A DNA stretch of 23,539 nucleotides. Origin: an uncultured Oscillospiraceae bacterium. Lineage in GTDB: Bacteria; Bacillota; Clostridia; Oscillospirales; Acutalibacteraceae. Under the pieces are notes generated by a model, which had not been told where the DNA came from, ran no database searches, and saw only the letters and a list, made by a program, of their open reading frames with translations. Of this stretch, positions 14,875 through 22,754 are shown piece after piece. The stretch covers positions 1 through 23,539 of the forward strand of contig UQUZ01000042.1 in assembly GCA_900544375.1 (NCBI GenBank), given 5' to 3'. Both the position numbers and the translations under genes were made by a program. Numbering within the stretch: the first letter of the stretch is position 1; every line of letters begins with the position of its first letter.

Positions 14875-15483
14875 TCAATCCCCGCCGTGAGGCGATCTTT
14901 CCGCCAAATAGCCCGACACCACATATTTCTCCCTATCCGATACAGCCACATCCACCGTCAGCGCCGGCGCCATCAGGGCGGCAAGCTGTTGTGGCAGCAG
15001 CATTGGACGGCTGACATGGCGCGCCGCGCCCGCATGGTGCCGGTGAAGCGATTCCAGCCCCATGCTGTGCGCAACCGTCAAGCGGCCGCCAGGGGCCAAA
15101 AGCTCCGTTAGGCGCGCTACCAGCCGGGCCGGGTTCTCAAAATGCGGAAAAGCGTTGTAAACCACACAGCAGTCATACCTGCCAGGCAGTTCCACCGTTT
15201 CCACATCGCCGCAGAGCACCTCCACGCAGGGGTCATGCAGCTTGGCTGTCGCAATGCGGGCCATCTCAGGCGAGATATCCACGCCTGTCACCCGGGAAAC
15301 ACCGCGGGCCAAATAGTCCGGGAAGAGCACGCCTGTGCCACAGGCCACATCCAGCACCGAGCAACCGGGCCGAATCCCTGCCGCATCCAGAATGAAGCCT
15401 ATTTTTCCATCGTCCCGGATGTTAGCTGCATCCCACTCCGGCGCGCAGCGGTTAAAAAACGCAATCACTTCGCGCTGATTCAT
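14875..15483 (-). CDS. class I SAM-dependent methyltransferase
   Basis: The 202-aa product has the Rossmann-type SAM site: motif I VLDVACGTG (43-51), the acidic residue ending strand 2 in VTGVDIS, CGDVETVEL in motif II position, and PGGRLTVAHSM in the strand 5 region. It is the compact Methyltransf_11/25 type that acts on small molecules; no substrate domain is recognisable. The ribosome binding site before the ATG is weak. The gene lies 81 bases after the DUF5692-like gene on the same strand, so it may be the distal member of the hypB operon. A shared role with nickel or Fe-S metabolism is only positional inference. Confidence 0.85.
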   Translation of the reverse strand: MNQREVIAFFNRCAPEWDAANIRDDGKIGFILDAAGIRPGCSVLDVACGTGVLFPDYLARGVSRVTGVDISPEMARIATAKLHDPCVEVLCGDVETVELPGRYDCCVVYNAFPHFENPARLVARLTELLAPGGRLTVAHSMGLESLHRHHAGAARHVSRPMLLPQQLAALMAPALTVDVAVSDREKYVVSGYLAERSPHGGD

Positions 15484-15564
15484 CTTTCATCACGCCCATA
15501 TTGACAGCGGTGGTATGCCAAAAGCATGCCGCTTCATTTTGATCCATTGAAAGGGCAGGCAGCC

Positions 15565-16608
15565 TCATTGCGCCTCCGCCCGCTCCATGGCAAGCTGGAA
15601 ATCGCGCTGATCGGTAAAAATCTCGTTGCGGTAGGGGTTCTTCTTCTGTTTGACAGAGCGCCGGATAATCGCCGCTAATACGCAGACATTGGCCGCCAGC
15701 GCCAAAATGGCAATCACACCCTGCATGGTTGGGTCCGCTGCACCGGGGCGCACTGCCGGGTTCATCACGCCGTCCGTATACAGCACGGGCAACACCGCGA
15801 ACACACCTGTATCCTGAAACAGCGGGAACACCTGCGCAAACATGCACCATAATGCCAGGGTGTTCGCACGGTTCTGAATCCACCCGCCCTTGTTCCAGAA
15901 GGCATTGGCAAAGGTAGGAGCAAGCAGCAGCGCAAGGCCGCAATACCATGCGTGGGTGGGCAGATTGTTGTAGGTGTATTCAAAATTCCAAAGATCATAA
16001 GCAAGGATATAGCACCAGGTCATATCCGGCCAAAGCATATCGGTGTGCTTTTTGGAGGAGTAAATACCCCACCAGCCTGTCATGCAGAGGATGTTGAGGA
16101 TACCGGCGAGCCCATTGACCCAGTTCCACCAGCCGCCGTAAAGCCACACATTCTCGGAAGAGAGCCACCAGCGGGTGCCGGTCTCCGCCGCCGCCATCGC
16201 ACCGCGGATACCGGATTCAAAATCGCTCGCCACGGCGATCAGGATGTTGATCGCAACGATTGCAAAAGGGAACACCTTGAACCATTCTTTTTTGCCGATG
16301 CTCCATTTATATTTGAGCATCATAAAGCCGATGCATCCTGCTGTGGCCGCGTAAAGCTTTGCATAATGGAACCAGCTATTCATGTGGACGTAAGTCTGGT
16401 TATTCAGCGCCCACTCGGCTCCCATCGCCGCGCCTACATAGATCGAGATGAAATACACCGTCAGTGCGGCGGGCACGATTAGGAAGAAGAAGATGCCGCC
16501 CTTCTTCGTCCGGCGGGACAGCTCGTTGAGCACGATCAGCCCCACAAAGACCATCAGCCAGCCAAGCAGCTGATAGCCGGCGTTTTCGCCATAAATTTGA
16601 AATAACAC
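15565..16608 (-). CDS. polytopic membrane protein, DUF5692-like
   Basis: The predicted 347-aa protein has roughly nine or ten hydrophobic segments, many Trp-rich (GWWNWVNGLAG, MTGWWGIY), and a charged C-terminal tail (KQKKNPYRNEIF). It resembles the uncharacterised DUF5692 family; I recall the family from its conserved opening (NELSRRTKKGG after the first segment), so the call is moderately sure. I chose GTG 16608 because GGGAGG lies eight bases upstream. ATG 16662, 13 bases after hypA, with a weaker GAGGG site, is an alternative that would add 18 residues. It follows hypA in the hypB operon, so it could be a metal or metabolite transporter linked to the oxidoreductase (inference). Confidence 0.7.
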   Translation of the reverse strand: MLFQIYGENAGYQLLGWLMVFVGLIVLNELSRRTKKGGIFFFLIVPAALTVYFISIYVGAAMGAEWALNNQTYVHMNSWFHYAKLYAATAGCIGFMMLKYKWSIGKKEWFKVFPFAIVAINILIAVASDFESGIRGAMAAAETGTRWWLSSENVWLYGGWWNWVNGLAGILNILCMTGWWGIYSSKKHTDMLWPDMTWCYILAYDLWNFEYTYNNLPTHAWYCGLALLLAPTFANAFWNKGGWIQNRANTLALWCMFAQVFPLFQDTGVFAVLPVLYTDGVMNPAVRPGAADPTMQGVIAILALAANVCVLAAIIRRSVKQKKNPYRNEIFTDQRDFQLAMERAEAQ

Positions 16609-16675
16609 GATTGCTTCCTCCCTATTCCCAATTTCATCCATTTCGATAGATGTAAAAGCCATGCAAAATCCCTCG

Positions 16676-17020
16676 TCAGCACGCTTCAATCTCCTTGATA
16701 TTGACTTCGTTGCCAGTGAGCAGATGCGTGTTGATACCGGCACAGTATGGGCAGGTTTTACCATGCTCCACGGTGCCGTATGTTTTGCCGCAGCCCTCGC
16801 AGAGGGTCACCGCGGGAATCGTTTCGATCCGCAGGGCAGCGCCGCGCAGCAGCTCAGAACGGTCTGCCGCCCACCGCCAGCAATCCTCCAAATAAGAATT
16901 AATGACGGAAGAAACCTCCCCGATTTCCAGCGTAACCGTGGAAATGGAGCGCAGATGATTCTGCGCTCCAACCTGCTCCAGGCTGCTGATGATATGAAAC
17001 ACAATACCAAGCTCATGCAT
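16676..17020 (-). CDS. hypA: hydrogenase/nickel-enzyme maturation metallochaperone HypA
   Basis: The 114-aa product matches the HypA/HybF length. It begins with the invariant MHE nickel-binding N-terminus (H2), so ATG 17020 is the start despite an open frame upstream. The zinc site is C74-x2-C77 and C90-x2-C93 (CEGC, CPYC). EIGEVSSVI matches the conserved strand. HypA receives or delivers nickel with HypB for [NiFe]-hydrogenase or other nickel enzymes. Its start lies four bases after the oxidoreductase stop, so the two are coupled. No hydrogenase structural gene or hypCDEF is in view. Confidence 0.95.
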   Translation of the reverse strand: MHELGIVFHIISSLEQVGAQNHLRSISTVTLEIGEVSSVINSYLEDCWRWAADRSELLRGAALRIETIPAVTLCEGCGKTYGTVEHGKTCPYCAGINTHLLTGNEVNIKEIEAC

Positions 17021-17024
17021 AGGA

Positions 17025-19751
17025 TTATTGTTCCTTCTTCGTAAATCGGATTTTAAATTCACGCTTGAGCATATAAGGCAGGATGCCCTTCATCTTATCC
17101 TCCGCCTTCATCATCTTGCTGCACTCCGGATGCTCGCGGTAAAGGTGAATCGCATCAAATTCGCACTTTGTGGTGCACACGCCGCAGCCGATGCACTTGT
17201 TCGGATCCACCACGGATGCGCCGCAGCCAAGGCAGCGAGCGGTTTCAAGCTTCACCTGCTCCTCAGTAAACGTTTTGTGCGCATCGCGGAAAGATTTGCG
17301 GTAGTCGATGCTTTCCTCCATACCGGCGATCTGGCGGGCGGAATTATCATAGGTTTCTACCTGCAAGTTACCTTTATCCAGCTCGATAAACTGGCGGCGA
17401 TTGCGGCCAATGGTCAGGCTGCTGTTCGGCTGCACAAATCGATGGATCGAAATTGCGCCCTCCTTACCGGCGGCAATCGCGTCAATGGCGAATTTGGGGC
17501 CAGTGTAAACATCTCCGCCCACAAAGAGATCCGGCTCTGCCGTTTGATAGGTAACCGGGTCGGCCACAGCGCCCTGGCCGCGGCCCAGCTCTACCTTAGA
17601 GCCCTGTAGCAAATCACCCCAGAGGATACTCTGGCCGATGCTGAGGAACACATGCTCACAGGGCACGGTTACGGTATCCGCCTCGTCATAAACCGGGCAG
17701 AAACTGCCCTCAGCGTCAAACACGGAAACGCATTTTTTCAGCACGATACCCGTGACCTTGCCGTCCTCTGTGCAGATTTCCTTCGGCCCCCAGCCACAGT
17801 GAATCTGAACGCCCTCATCCTCTGCCTCAAAAATTTCTTCCTGAGAGGCGGGCATGGCATCGCGTGGCTCCAGGCAATACATGGATACGCTCTCCGCCCC
17901 GCAGCGCCCAGCAGTGCGCGCCACGTCGATAGCCACATTGCCGCCGCCGATCACGACTGCCCTGCCCTGCACGGGGTAAGCCTCCTGTTCGCCTACCTTG
18001 CGCAGAAAATCTACGGCGGTCATCACGCCGTCGGCCTCTTCGCCCGGAATCCCGGCCATCCGGCCGCCTTGGCAGCCAATCGCTATGTAGAAGGCCTTGT
18101 AGCCCTGCCGGCGCAGCTCGTCGATCGTGAGATCCTTGCCAACCTCAACGCCGCACCGGATTTCTACGCCCATCTCGCGCAAAACTTCAATTTCTGCATC
18201 CACCACATTCTTCTCCAGCTTATAGGAGGGGATGCCGTAAACCAGCATGCCGCCAGGGCGCTTATTCTTTTCAAACACGGTGGGCTGGTAGCCTTTTTCC
18301 GCCAGATAATACGCGCAGCTCAATCCTGCCGGACCCGCGCCGATAATCGCAATTTTTTCCGTGAACAGGCCACGGTTAGAGGGCTGAACGATAGGAGGAA
18401 TATAGCGGTTCTCCGCATTCAAATCCTGTTGGGCGATGAATTTTTTCACCTCGTCAATGGCAACCGCCTGATCGATCGTGCCGCGGGTGCAGGCATCCTC
18501 ACAGCGGCGGTTACATACGCGGCCGCACACGGCGGGGAATGGGTTTTCCTTTTTAATCAGGGCAAGGGCGTCACGATAGCGCCCCTGTGCAGCCATTTTT
18601 AAATACCCCTGCACAGCGATATGCGCAGGGCAGGCAGTTTTGCAAGGCGCAGTACCGGCGTCGTAGCAGTTGATGCGGTTGTTATCCCGGTAATCCTCAT
18701 CCCACTTTTCCGGCCCCCACTTTACCGCATCCGGCAGTTCCTGCTGCGGGTAGATCACAGGGCCCTCCTTCGTGCAGAGCTTCTGGCCGAGCTTCACCGC
18801 CCCGGCGGGGCAGTATTCCACACAGCGGCCGCAGGCGACGCAATCCTCCGGATTAACGCGCGCCACATAGGCCGAACGGGAAAGGTTCGGCGTGTTAAAC
18901 AGCTGCGAGGTGCGCAGGGCATAGCAGACATTCACGTTGCAGTTGCAGATCGCAAAGATCTTATTCTCGCCGTCAATATTCGTAATCTGGTGGACAAAGC
19001 CGTTATCCTCCGCACGTTTGAGGATCTGCATCACTTCATCATAATCGACATAATGGCCCTTGTGGGTTTCCACCAGATAATCGGCCATGTCGCCTACGCC
19101 GATACACCAATCCTCCGGATCATCCGCGCAGCCCTCGCCTAACACACAGCGGGACATCCGGCATGAGCAGGGACTGGCGGCATATTTGCCGTCATATTTT
19201 TTCAGCCAGTGGGAGATATGCTCTACATTCACAGACTGATTCTCCATTTCAATCGCCTTTTCCACGGGGATGACGTGCATGCCGATCCCCGCGCCGCCCG
19301 GCGGCACCATGGGCGTCACCTTCTCCAGCGGCAAGCGGGACATCCGCTCAAAAAAGCGCGCCAATTCCGGGTGCTTTTGAAGCTGCTGGCGGTTCATATT
19401 GGTAAACTCCGCGCTGCCCGGCACAAACATCGGCAGCACATATTGCTTTTCGTGCGCGGGGTTTTCCCAGTTGTATTCGAGGATGCCGATCACGCTCATC
19501 TCATACAGCAGTTTTTCCAACGATTCTGCATCCTTGCCGGTCGCCTTCACGAGCTGCGCCAGCGTCATCGGCTTGCGCACCTTCATTTTGAGGGCTACCT
19601 CGGCCATTTCATCCGTCACCACGCAGGCGAGGCCCCAGTATTCCGGGTCGTCCGCCGTCACCTTATGGCCGATACGGTCGGTGATCTTCTGCCCGAGCTT
19701 CAAAATCAACTCGCGGGGTACTTCGGTTTTTTGCGGATTGTTTTCAGCCAT
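17025..19751 (-). CDS. fused Fe-S / GltD-like FAD-NAD(P) oxidoreductase, 908 aa
   Basis: This is a multidomain electron-transfer protein. In order it has a winged-helix-like segment (about 45-95), a Cys cluster (195-216, CSC...C...C...WC) plus CNCNVNVC (269-276), a ferredoxin-type CVACGRCVEYC (304-314), and the GltD-type N-terminal Fe-S domain (370-421, CKTAC, CGRVCNRRCEDAC). The FAD site is GAGPAG (471-476), the NAD(P) site GGGNVAID (602-609), the second FAD contact is DLFVGGDVYTGP, and a C-terminal ferredoxin (840-863, CLGCG, CIGCGVCTTKC) follows. Such modules move electrons between NAD(P)H, flavin and ferredoxin. GltD and NfnB-like proteins are about 450-500 aa, so this is a large fusion. 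ATG 19751 follows AAAGGAG by six bases. It sits between hypB and hypA, implying a nickel-enzyme partner (inference). Confidence 0.85.
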   Translation of the reverse strand: MAENNPQKTEVPRELILKLGQKITDRIGHKVTADDPEYWGLACVVTDEMAEVALKMKVRKPMTLAQLVKATGKDAESLEKLLYEMSVIGILEYNWENPAHEKQYVLPMFVPGSAEFTNMNRQQLQKHPELARFFERMSRLPLEKVTPMVPPGGAGIGMHVIPVEKAIEMENQSVNVEHISHWLKKYDGKYAASPCSCRMSRCVLGEGCADDPEDWCIGVGDMADYLVETHKGHYVDYDEVMQILKRAEDNGFVHQITNIDGENKIFAICNCNVNVCYALRTSQLFNTPNLSRSAYVARVNPEDCVACGRCVEYCPAGAVKLGQKLCTKEGPVIYPQQELPDAVKWGPEKWDEDYRDNNRINCYDAGTAPCKTACPAHIAVQGYLKMAAQGRYRDALALIKKENPFPAVCGRVCNRRCEDACTRGTIDQAVAIDEVKKFIAQQDLNAENRYIPPIVQPSNRGLFTEKIAIIGAGPAGLSCAYYLAEKGYQPTVFEKNKRPGGMLVYGIPSYKLEKNVVDAEIEVLREMGVEIRCGVEVGKDLTIDELRRQGYKAFYIAIGCQGGRMAGIPGEEADGVMTAVDFLRKVGEQEAYPVQGRAVVIGGGNVAIDVARTAGRCGAESVSMYCLEPRDAMPASQEEIFEAEDEGVQIHCGWGPKEICTEDGKVTGIVLKKCVSVFDAEGSFCPVYDEADTVTVPCEHVFLSIGQSILWGDLLQGSKVELGRGQGAVADPVTYQTAEPDLFVGGDVYTGPKFAIDAIAAGKEGAISIHRFVQPNSSLTIGRNRRQFIELDKGNLQVETYDNSARQIAGMEESIDYRKSFRDAHKTFTEEQVKLETARCLGCGASVVDPNKCIGCGVCTTKCEFDAIHLYREHPECSKMMKAEDKMKGILPYMLKREFKIRFTKKEQ

Positions 19752-19765
19752 TTTCTTCTCCTTTC

Positions 19766-20434
19766 TCACACGCGCCAGGCCATCACTTCATTGCGCAGCC
19801 AAGCCGCCCATTGGTCGATCCCCTCGCCTGTTTTTGCACAGATCGGAATTACCTGCGCCTTTGGGTTGCGCAGGCGGATGTATTCCCGGCATTTGTCAAG
19901 GTCAAAATCAAAATAGGGCAGCACATCGATCTTGTTGATGAGCACCACATCACAAATAGAAAACATGAGCGGATATTTCAACGGCTTATCATCCCCTTCC
20001 GGCACAGAAAGGATCATCGCATTTTTCACTGCGCCGGTATCGAATTCCGCCGGGCAAACCAGGTTGCCCACGTTTTCCAGGATTGCAAGCTCCACGCCGC
20101 CCGTTTCCAATCCGTCCAGCCCCTGGCGCGTCATGTCCGCATCCAGGTGGCACATGCCGCCCGTGTGCAGTTGGATCGCCTTCACGCCTGCCGAGGCGAT
20201 CGCGCGGGCATCCACGTCCGAATCAATATCCGCTTCCATCACGCCGATTGTCAGCTCAGCTTTCAACGCCTCAATGGTGCGCATGAGCGTGGTCGTTTTT
20301 CCAGAACCGGGGGATGACATCAAATTGAGCAAAAAAACGCCCTTCTCCTTAAGCTCCCTGCGCAAAAGCTCCGCCTGTTGATCATTGTTGGCAAATACGC
20401 TCTGCTTGATCTGTAAGATTTTTACCTCGTCCAC
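19766..20434 (-). CDS. hypB: nickel-inserting GTPase HypB
   Basis: The 222-aa GTPase hydrolyses GTP to drive nickel loading of hydrogenase or other nickel enzymes together with HypA. Motifs are the P-loop SSPGSGKTT (40-48), EADIDSDVDA (switch region), HTGGMCHLDA with metal ligands C95/H96, ENVGNLVCPAEFD (C127) and NKID (167-170). It lacks the N-terminal CxxCGC and His-rich nickel-storage stretch of some HypBs. The start is GTG 20434, with AAGGAG eight bases upstream; the in-frame GTG at 20443 lies inside the ribosome binding site. It is first in the hypB-oxidoreductase-hypA unit, with 14 bases to the next start. A GntR operator candidate lies in its leader. Confidence 0.95.
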   Translation of the reverse strand: MDEVKILQIKQSVFANNDQQAELLRRELKEKGVFLLNLMSSPGSGKTTTLMRTIEALKAELTIGVMEADIDSDVDARAIASAGVKAIQLHTGGMCHLDADMTRQGLDGLETGGVELAILENVGNLVCPAEFDTGAVKNAMILSVPEGDDKPLKYPLMFSICDVVLINKIDVLPYFDFDLDKCREYIRLRNPKAQVIPICAKTGEGIDQWAAWLRNEVMAWRV

Positions 20435-20459
20435 CGTTCTCACTCCTTTTTAGGTATTG

Positions 20460-20470
20460 TGGTTATACCA
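20460..20470. promoter_or_regulatory. candidate FadR/GntR operator in hypB leader
   Basis: TGGTTATACCA is an inverted repeat, TGGT-N3-ACCA, matching the TGG-N5-CCA core known for FadR-subfamily regulators. It lies just downstream of the predicted hypB start site and has a near-identical partner at 20598-20608. Confidence 0.6.
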
Positions 20471-20482
20471 GCCTTCGTTAAT

Positions 20483-20511
20483 AGCTTAACACTCTCAAAT
20501 AGCATCGTCAA
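20483..20511 (-). promoter_or_regulatory. candidate promoter of the hypB operon
   Basis: On the minus strand, TTGACG (20511-20506, 5/6) is followed by 17 bases and a weak TAAGCT (20488-20483, 3/6). The start near 20476 would place the operator at about +7 to +17. Confidence 0.4.
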
Positions 20512-20554
20512 GAGCCAAAACAACCTTTTATTCTCGTTATTTTGATAAATTTGC

Positions 20555-20583
20555 TTGCAGAAGGGAATCATATATGATAAAAT
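20555..20583 (+). promoter_or_regulatory. candidate promoter of the gntR gene
   Basis: A good -10, TAAAAT (20578-20583, 5/6), lies 17 bases after a weak -35, TTGCAG (20555-20560). The start near 20590 puts the operator copy at about +9 to +19, mirroring the hypB side. Confidence 0.45.
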
Positions 20584-20597
20584 ATTCTAGTGGTATT

Positions 20598-20608
20598 TGG
20601 TATAGCCA
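20598..20608. promoter_or_regulatory. candidate FadR/GntR operator in gntR leader
   Basis: TGGTATAGCCA has the same TGG-N5-CCA core as the hypB-side site. The shared string TGGTATAnCCACA occurs in both leaders in opposite orientation, which implies autoregulation plus control of the hypB operon. Confidence 0.6.
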
Positions 20609-20698
20609 CATCCAGAAGAAAGGGCGTTTGATGCAAAAACAGAGCCCTTTCCAACAAGGCCACACCGGCCAATGCGCAGGAAAGGATGCGTCATTTAT

Positions 20699-21409
20699 AT
20701 GGAATTTTCTAAGCTGTCCGCCCCCAGCCTGAAAGATTTATTCGTGCAGCAGTTACAGGGCATGATTCTCTCCGGTGAGCTGCCCATGGGCGCGCAATTG
20801 CCACCCGAACGGGAACTCGCACGGCAAATGCAGGTCAGCCGCGCGGTAGTGAACGGCGGCCTAGCGGAGCTCGCCAAGCAGGGCTTTCTGGAGGTGCGCC
20901 CACGCCAGGGCACCTGCGTGGCCGACTACCGCCGCAAAGGCAACCTCGGCACGCTGATTGCAATCATGGAATATCAGGGCGGCGTGCTGGGCAAGGATGA
21001 AATCCGCTCCATCCTGGAGGTGCGCCGGGCACTGGAGCATCTAGCAGCGGAGCGCGCGATCCGCTATGCATCCGATGAGGCGCTTTCGCAGCTGGGGGAA
21101 ATTGTGGCACGGTTAAAAGATGCGGCAAACGCTACACAGGCTGCGGAAATTGCATTCACCTTCCAGCATGAGCTGGCACTTTCCGGCGGAAACAGCATTC
21201 TCCCACTCATCTACTATTCATTTAAAGCGCCGGTCATTACGCTTTGGGTGCGCTTTTGCCGGCTTTATGGCATTGAAGCTCTGCATCACAACACGGAAAC
21301 GCTGTATCGCCGCCTTTGCGCCCGCGATGAACAGGCTGCGGCGCAGTGGATCAACGCCTATTTGGAGCAAGCCATTAATGGGGATCAGCAGATTTATGAG
21401 GAACGGTAA
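20699..21409 (+). CDS. GntR-family (FadR/FCD subfamily) transcriptional regulator
   Basis: The 236-aa regulator has a winged helix-turn-helix at about 8-72 (LPPERELARQMQVSRAVVNGGLAEL is the recognition region, with the wing QGFLEVRPRQGTCV). A helical FCD ligand domain follows at about 90-225, beginning EIRSILEVRRALEHLAAERAI and containing the HELAL histidine in the metal-site region. FCD regulators usually bind small organic acids or acyl compounds, some through a metal. I prefer ATG 20699 to an earlier ATG at 20672, since AGGAAAGG lies between them, although the spacing is long. It is divergent from hypB with 264 bases between them and matched operator candidates, so it probably controls that operon. 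The effector is unknown. Confidence 0.9.
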   Translation: MEFSKLSAPSLKDLFVQQLQGMILSGELPMGAQLPPERELARQMQVSRAVVNGGLAELAKQGFLEVRPRQGTCVADYRRKGNLGTLIAIMEYQGGVLGKDEIRSILEVRRALEHLAAERAIRYASDEALSQLGEIVARLKDAANATQAAEIAFTFQHELALSGGNSILPLIYYSFKAPVITLWVRFCRLYGIEALHHNTETLYRRLCARDEQAAAQWINAYLEQAINGDQQIYEER

Positions 21410-21553
21410 GCAGCGTCCGACGCTTTGGGTCGAAAACGAAAGAGCCACATCCGGCACAAGGTTGCGCCTTACTGTCAATCAAATGATGCCTTTCTTAGGC
21501 TGTGGAATAGCAATTGCTGCACGGATTCATTTGCACTCAAATAATCATGCCGG

Positions 21554-21561
21554 CATACAAT
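21554..21561 (+). promoter_or_regulatory. possible sporulation-sigma -10 (CATACAAT)
   Basis: CATACAAT equals the published sigma-E -10 pattern (CATACAHT) and lies 55 bases before the small Cys-containing protein gene. The -35 region does not match well, and eight bases can occur by chance. Confidence 0.2.
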
Positions 21562-21615
21562 GCAATAGATGATCAATTCATGGTCACATTTTAAAGATAA
21601 GGAGCTTTTGATTTT

Positions 21616-21975
21616 ATGCCTAATGTTTCAGATAAATCTACTTCAGGAGTGGCGCAAGTGATTATGCCCAAATTCGCTTTATCTGACGCTATTTTATCGG
21701 CACAAGTCGATACGTGTAGCCTTCAGGAAAATTTGAGCAAAGTCGTCGGTCGCTTCGTTGTTTGCAAATGTCTCGTCGGGACAAACAATATCTGTACAGT
21801 GACAGGAGTCTTGAAGAGTGTCGGATCAAGCTTTTTCATTTTGACCGATCCCTGCACGAACGCAGAAACCACCTGCGATTTATACTCTCTCAAATTTGTT
21901 ACATCTTATCCGGAGGGTGTCCCGAATTATCAAATGTATTGTAACCAGCGGCTGTATGACAATGAATGGACATAA
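21616..21975 (+). CDS. hypothetical small beta-rich protein with seven cysteines
   Basis: The 119-aa product has a polar N-terminus (1-40) and then a strand-rich core (41-96). In the core GRFVVCKCLVGTNNICTVTG, GVLKSVGSSFFILTD and CDLYSLKFV alternate as in LSm-like or DUF2642-like small barrels of spore coat and envelope proteins. Cysteines are at 34, 50, 52, 60, 80, 87 and 109. There is no signal peptide or membrane segment. AAGGAG precedes the ATG by 11 bases, and a good terminator follows directly, so it is a single-gene unit. I do not recognise the exact family. A spore or envelope role is a guess from the fold-like pattern and a possible sigma-E -10 upstream. Confidence 0.7.
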   Translation: MPNVSDKSTSGVAQVIMPKFALSDAILSAQVDTCSLQENLSKVVGRFVVCKCLVGTNNICTVTGVLKSVGSSFFILTDPCTNAETTCDLYSLKFVTSYPEGVPNYQMYCNQRLYDNEWT

Positions 21976-22024
21976 AAGCAAAATTAGCCCGCTCTCTCCA
22001 CTGCGAGGAGCGGGCTTTGCTTTT
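21974..22024 (+). terminator. intrinsic terminator of the 119-aa protein gene
   Basis: AGCCCGCTC (21986-21994) pairs with GAGCGGGCT (22008-22016). The outer AAAAGCAA/TTGCTTTT pairing extends the stem, and T residues follow. It starts at the stop codon. Confidence 0.85.
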
Positions 22025-22051
22025 CATTCATGTTTACGTGGTTGCTACGAT

Positions 22052-22102
22052 AAAAAAGAATGAGACCCGTTCTTCGATGACGAGATCAAAAAACAGGTCT
22101 CA
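22052..22102 (-). terminator. terminator downstream of the XRE regulator
   Basis: On the minus strand, TGAGACC (22102-22096) pairs with GGTCTCA (22067-22061). GTT/AAC continues the stem after one mismatch, across a large loop, and TTCTTTTTT follows. Confidence 0.6.
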
Positions 22103-22194
22103 AGCAGTTGGGAAACACCACTCAAAATTACAAAATATTGGTGTATGGCATGACAAGAAAGGGGAAATTCAGCGAATCCGAAGGGAGACTAAGG

Positions 22195-22455
22195 TTATTC
22201 AATATCGAACTGAGTGCCCGCAAATAAGTCCTCCATCGAAACGCCAAACACCTTTGCGATTACATACAACTCCATATCCCGTACATACCGGTGTCCATGC
22301 TCCAGCAATTGCACAGCATTCTTATCAATATCAACACCATAATTTTGAAGCTTAATTGCCAGATCGTTTTGCGACATGCCGCGGTCTTTGCGTAATTCGG
22401 CAATCCGCTTTCCCACCCAATTCTTGTTGCCATCCGGCTTGCTGCATTTTCTCAT
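22195..22455 (-). CDS. XRE-family helix-turn-helix regulator
   Basis: The 86-aa protein is little more than one Cro/C1-type helix-turn-helix domain (about 13-78). WVGKRIAELRKDRGMSQNDLA is followed by KLQNYGVDIDKNAVQLLEHGHR, and LYVIAKVFGVSMEDLF closes the domain as in SinR-like and phage-type repressors. GGGAGAA precedes the ATG by seven bases, and TATAGT about 35 bases upstream is a plausible -10. It is monocistronic with its own terminator. No toxin, phage or secretion gene adjoins it, so the target is unknown. Confidence 0.88.
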   Translation of the reverse strand: MRKCSKPDGNKNWVGKRIAELRKDRGMSQNDLAIKLQNYGVDIDKNAVQLLEHGHRYVRDMELYVIAKVFGVSMEDLFAGTQFDIE

Positions 22456-22631
22456 TGCTATTCTCCCATTTTAGTCATAGATACTATAAGTATATATGTA
22501 GTTTGGGAATCGTTTGGCATAAGACAAATGGAAAGAAGCCGTAAATTGAATTATTTTTGATATTTTTATCGTTTTTTATCAAACTAGGAAATTACTCTCC
22601 TCGTCTGCAATCCGTTATGGAACCATGAATA

Positions 22632-22658
22632 AAAACCCCGCCAAGGAGGCGGGGTTTT
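22632..22658. terminator. bidirectional GC-rich terminator
   Basis: The 11-bp stem AAAACCCCGCC/GGCGGGGTTTT has a five-base loop, A residues to the left and T residues to the right. It looks functional on either strand, although no gene ends immediately beside it. Confidence 0.8.
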
Positions 22659-22754
22659 ACATGCGTTTGTAAGTTGAGATGGTTGCAAGTGTGTAGCAAA
22701 TAATACGGTTGGAAATACTTTTATCGCATTCCATCCAAGTGGAGTAAAGCGATT

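Noticed and set aside
13925..14878. 317-codon leftward frame opposite the GH16 gene
   Set aside because: GH16 catalytic motif and terminator support the rightward gene; the antisense product resembles nothing and crosses the terminator.
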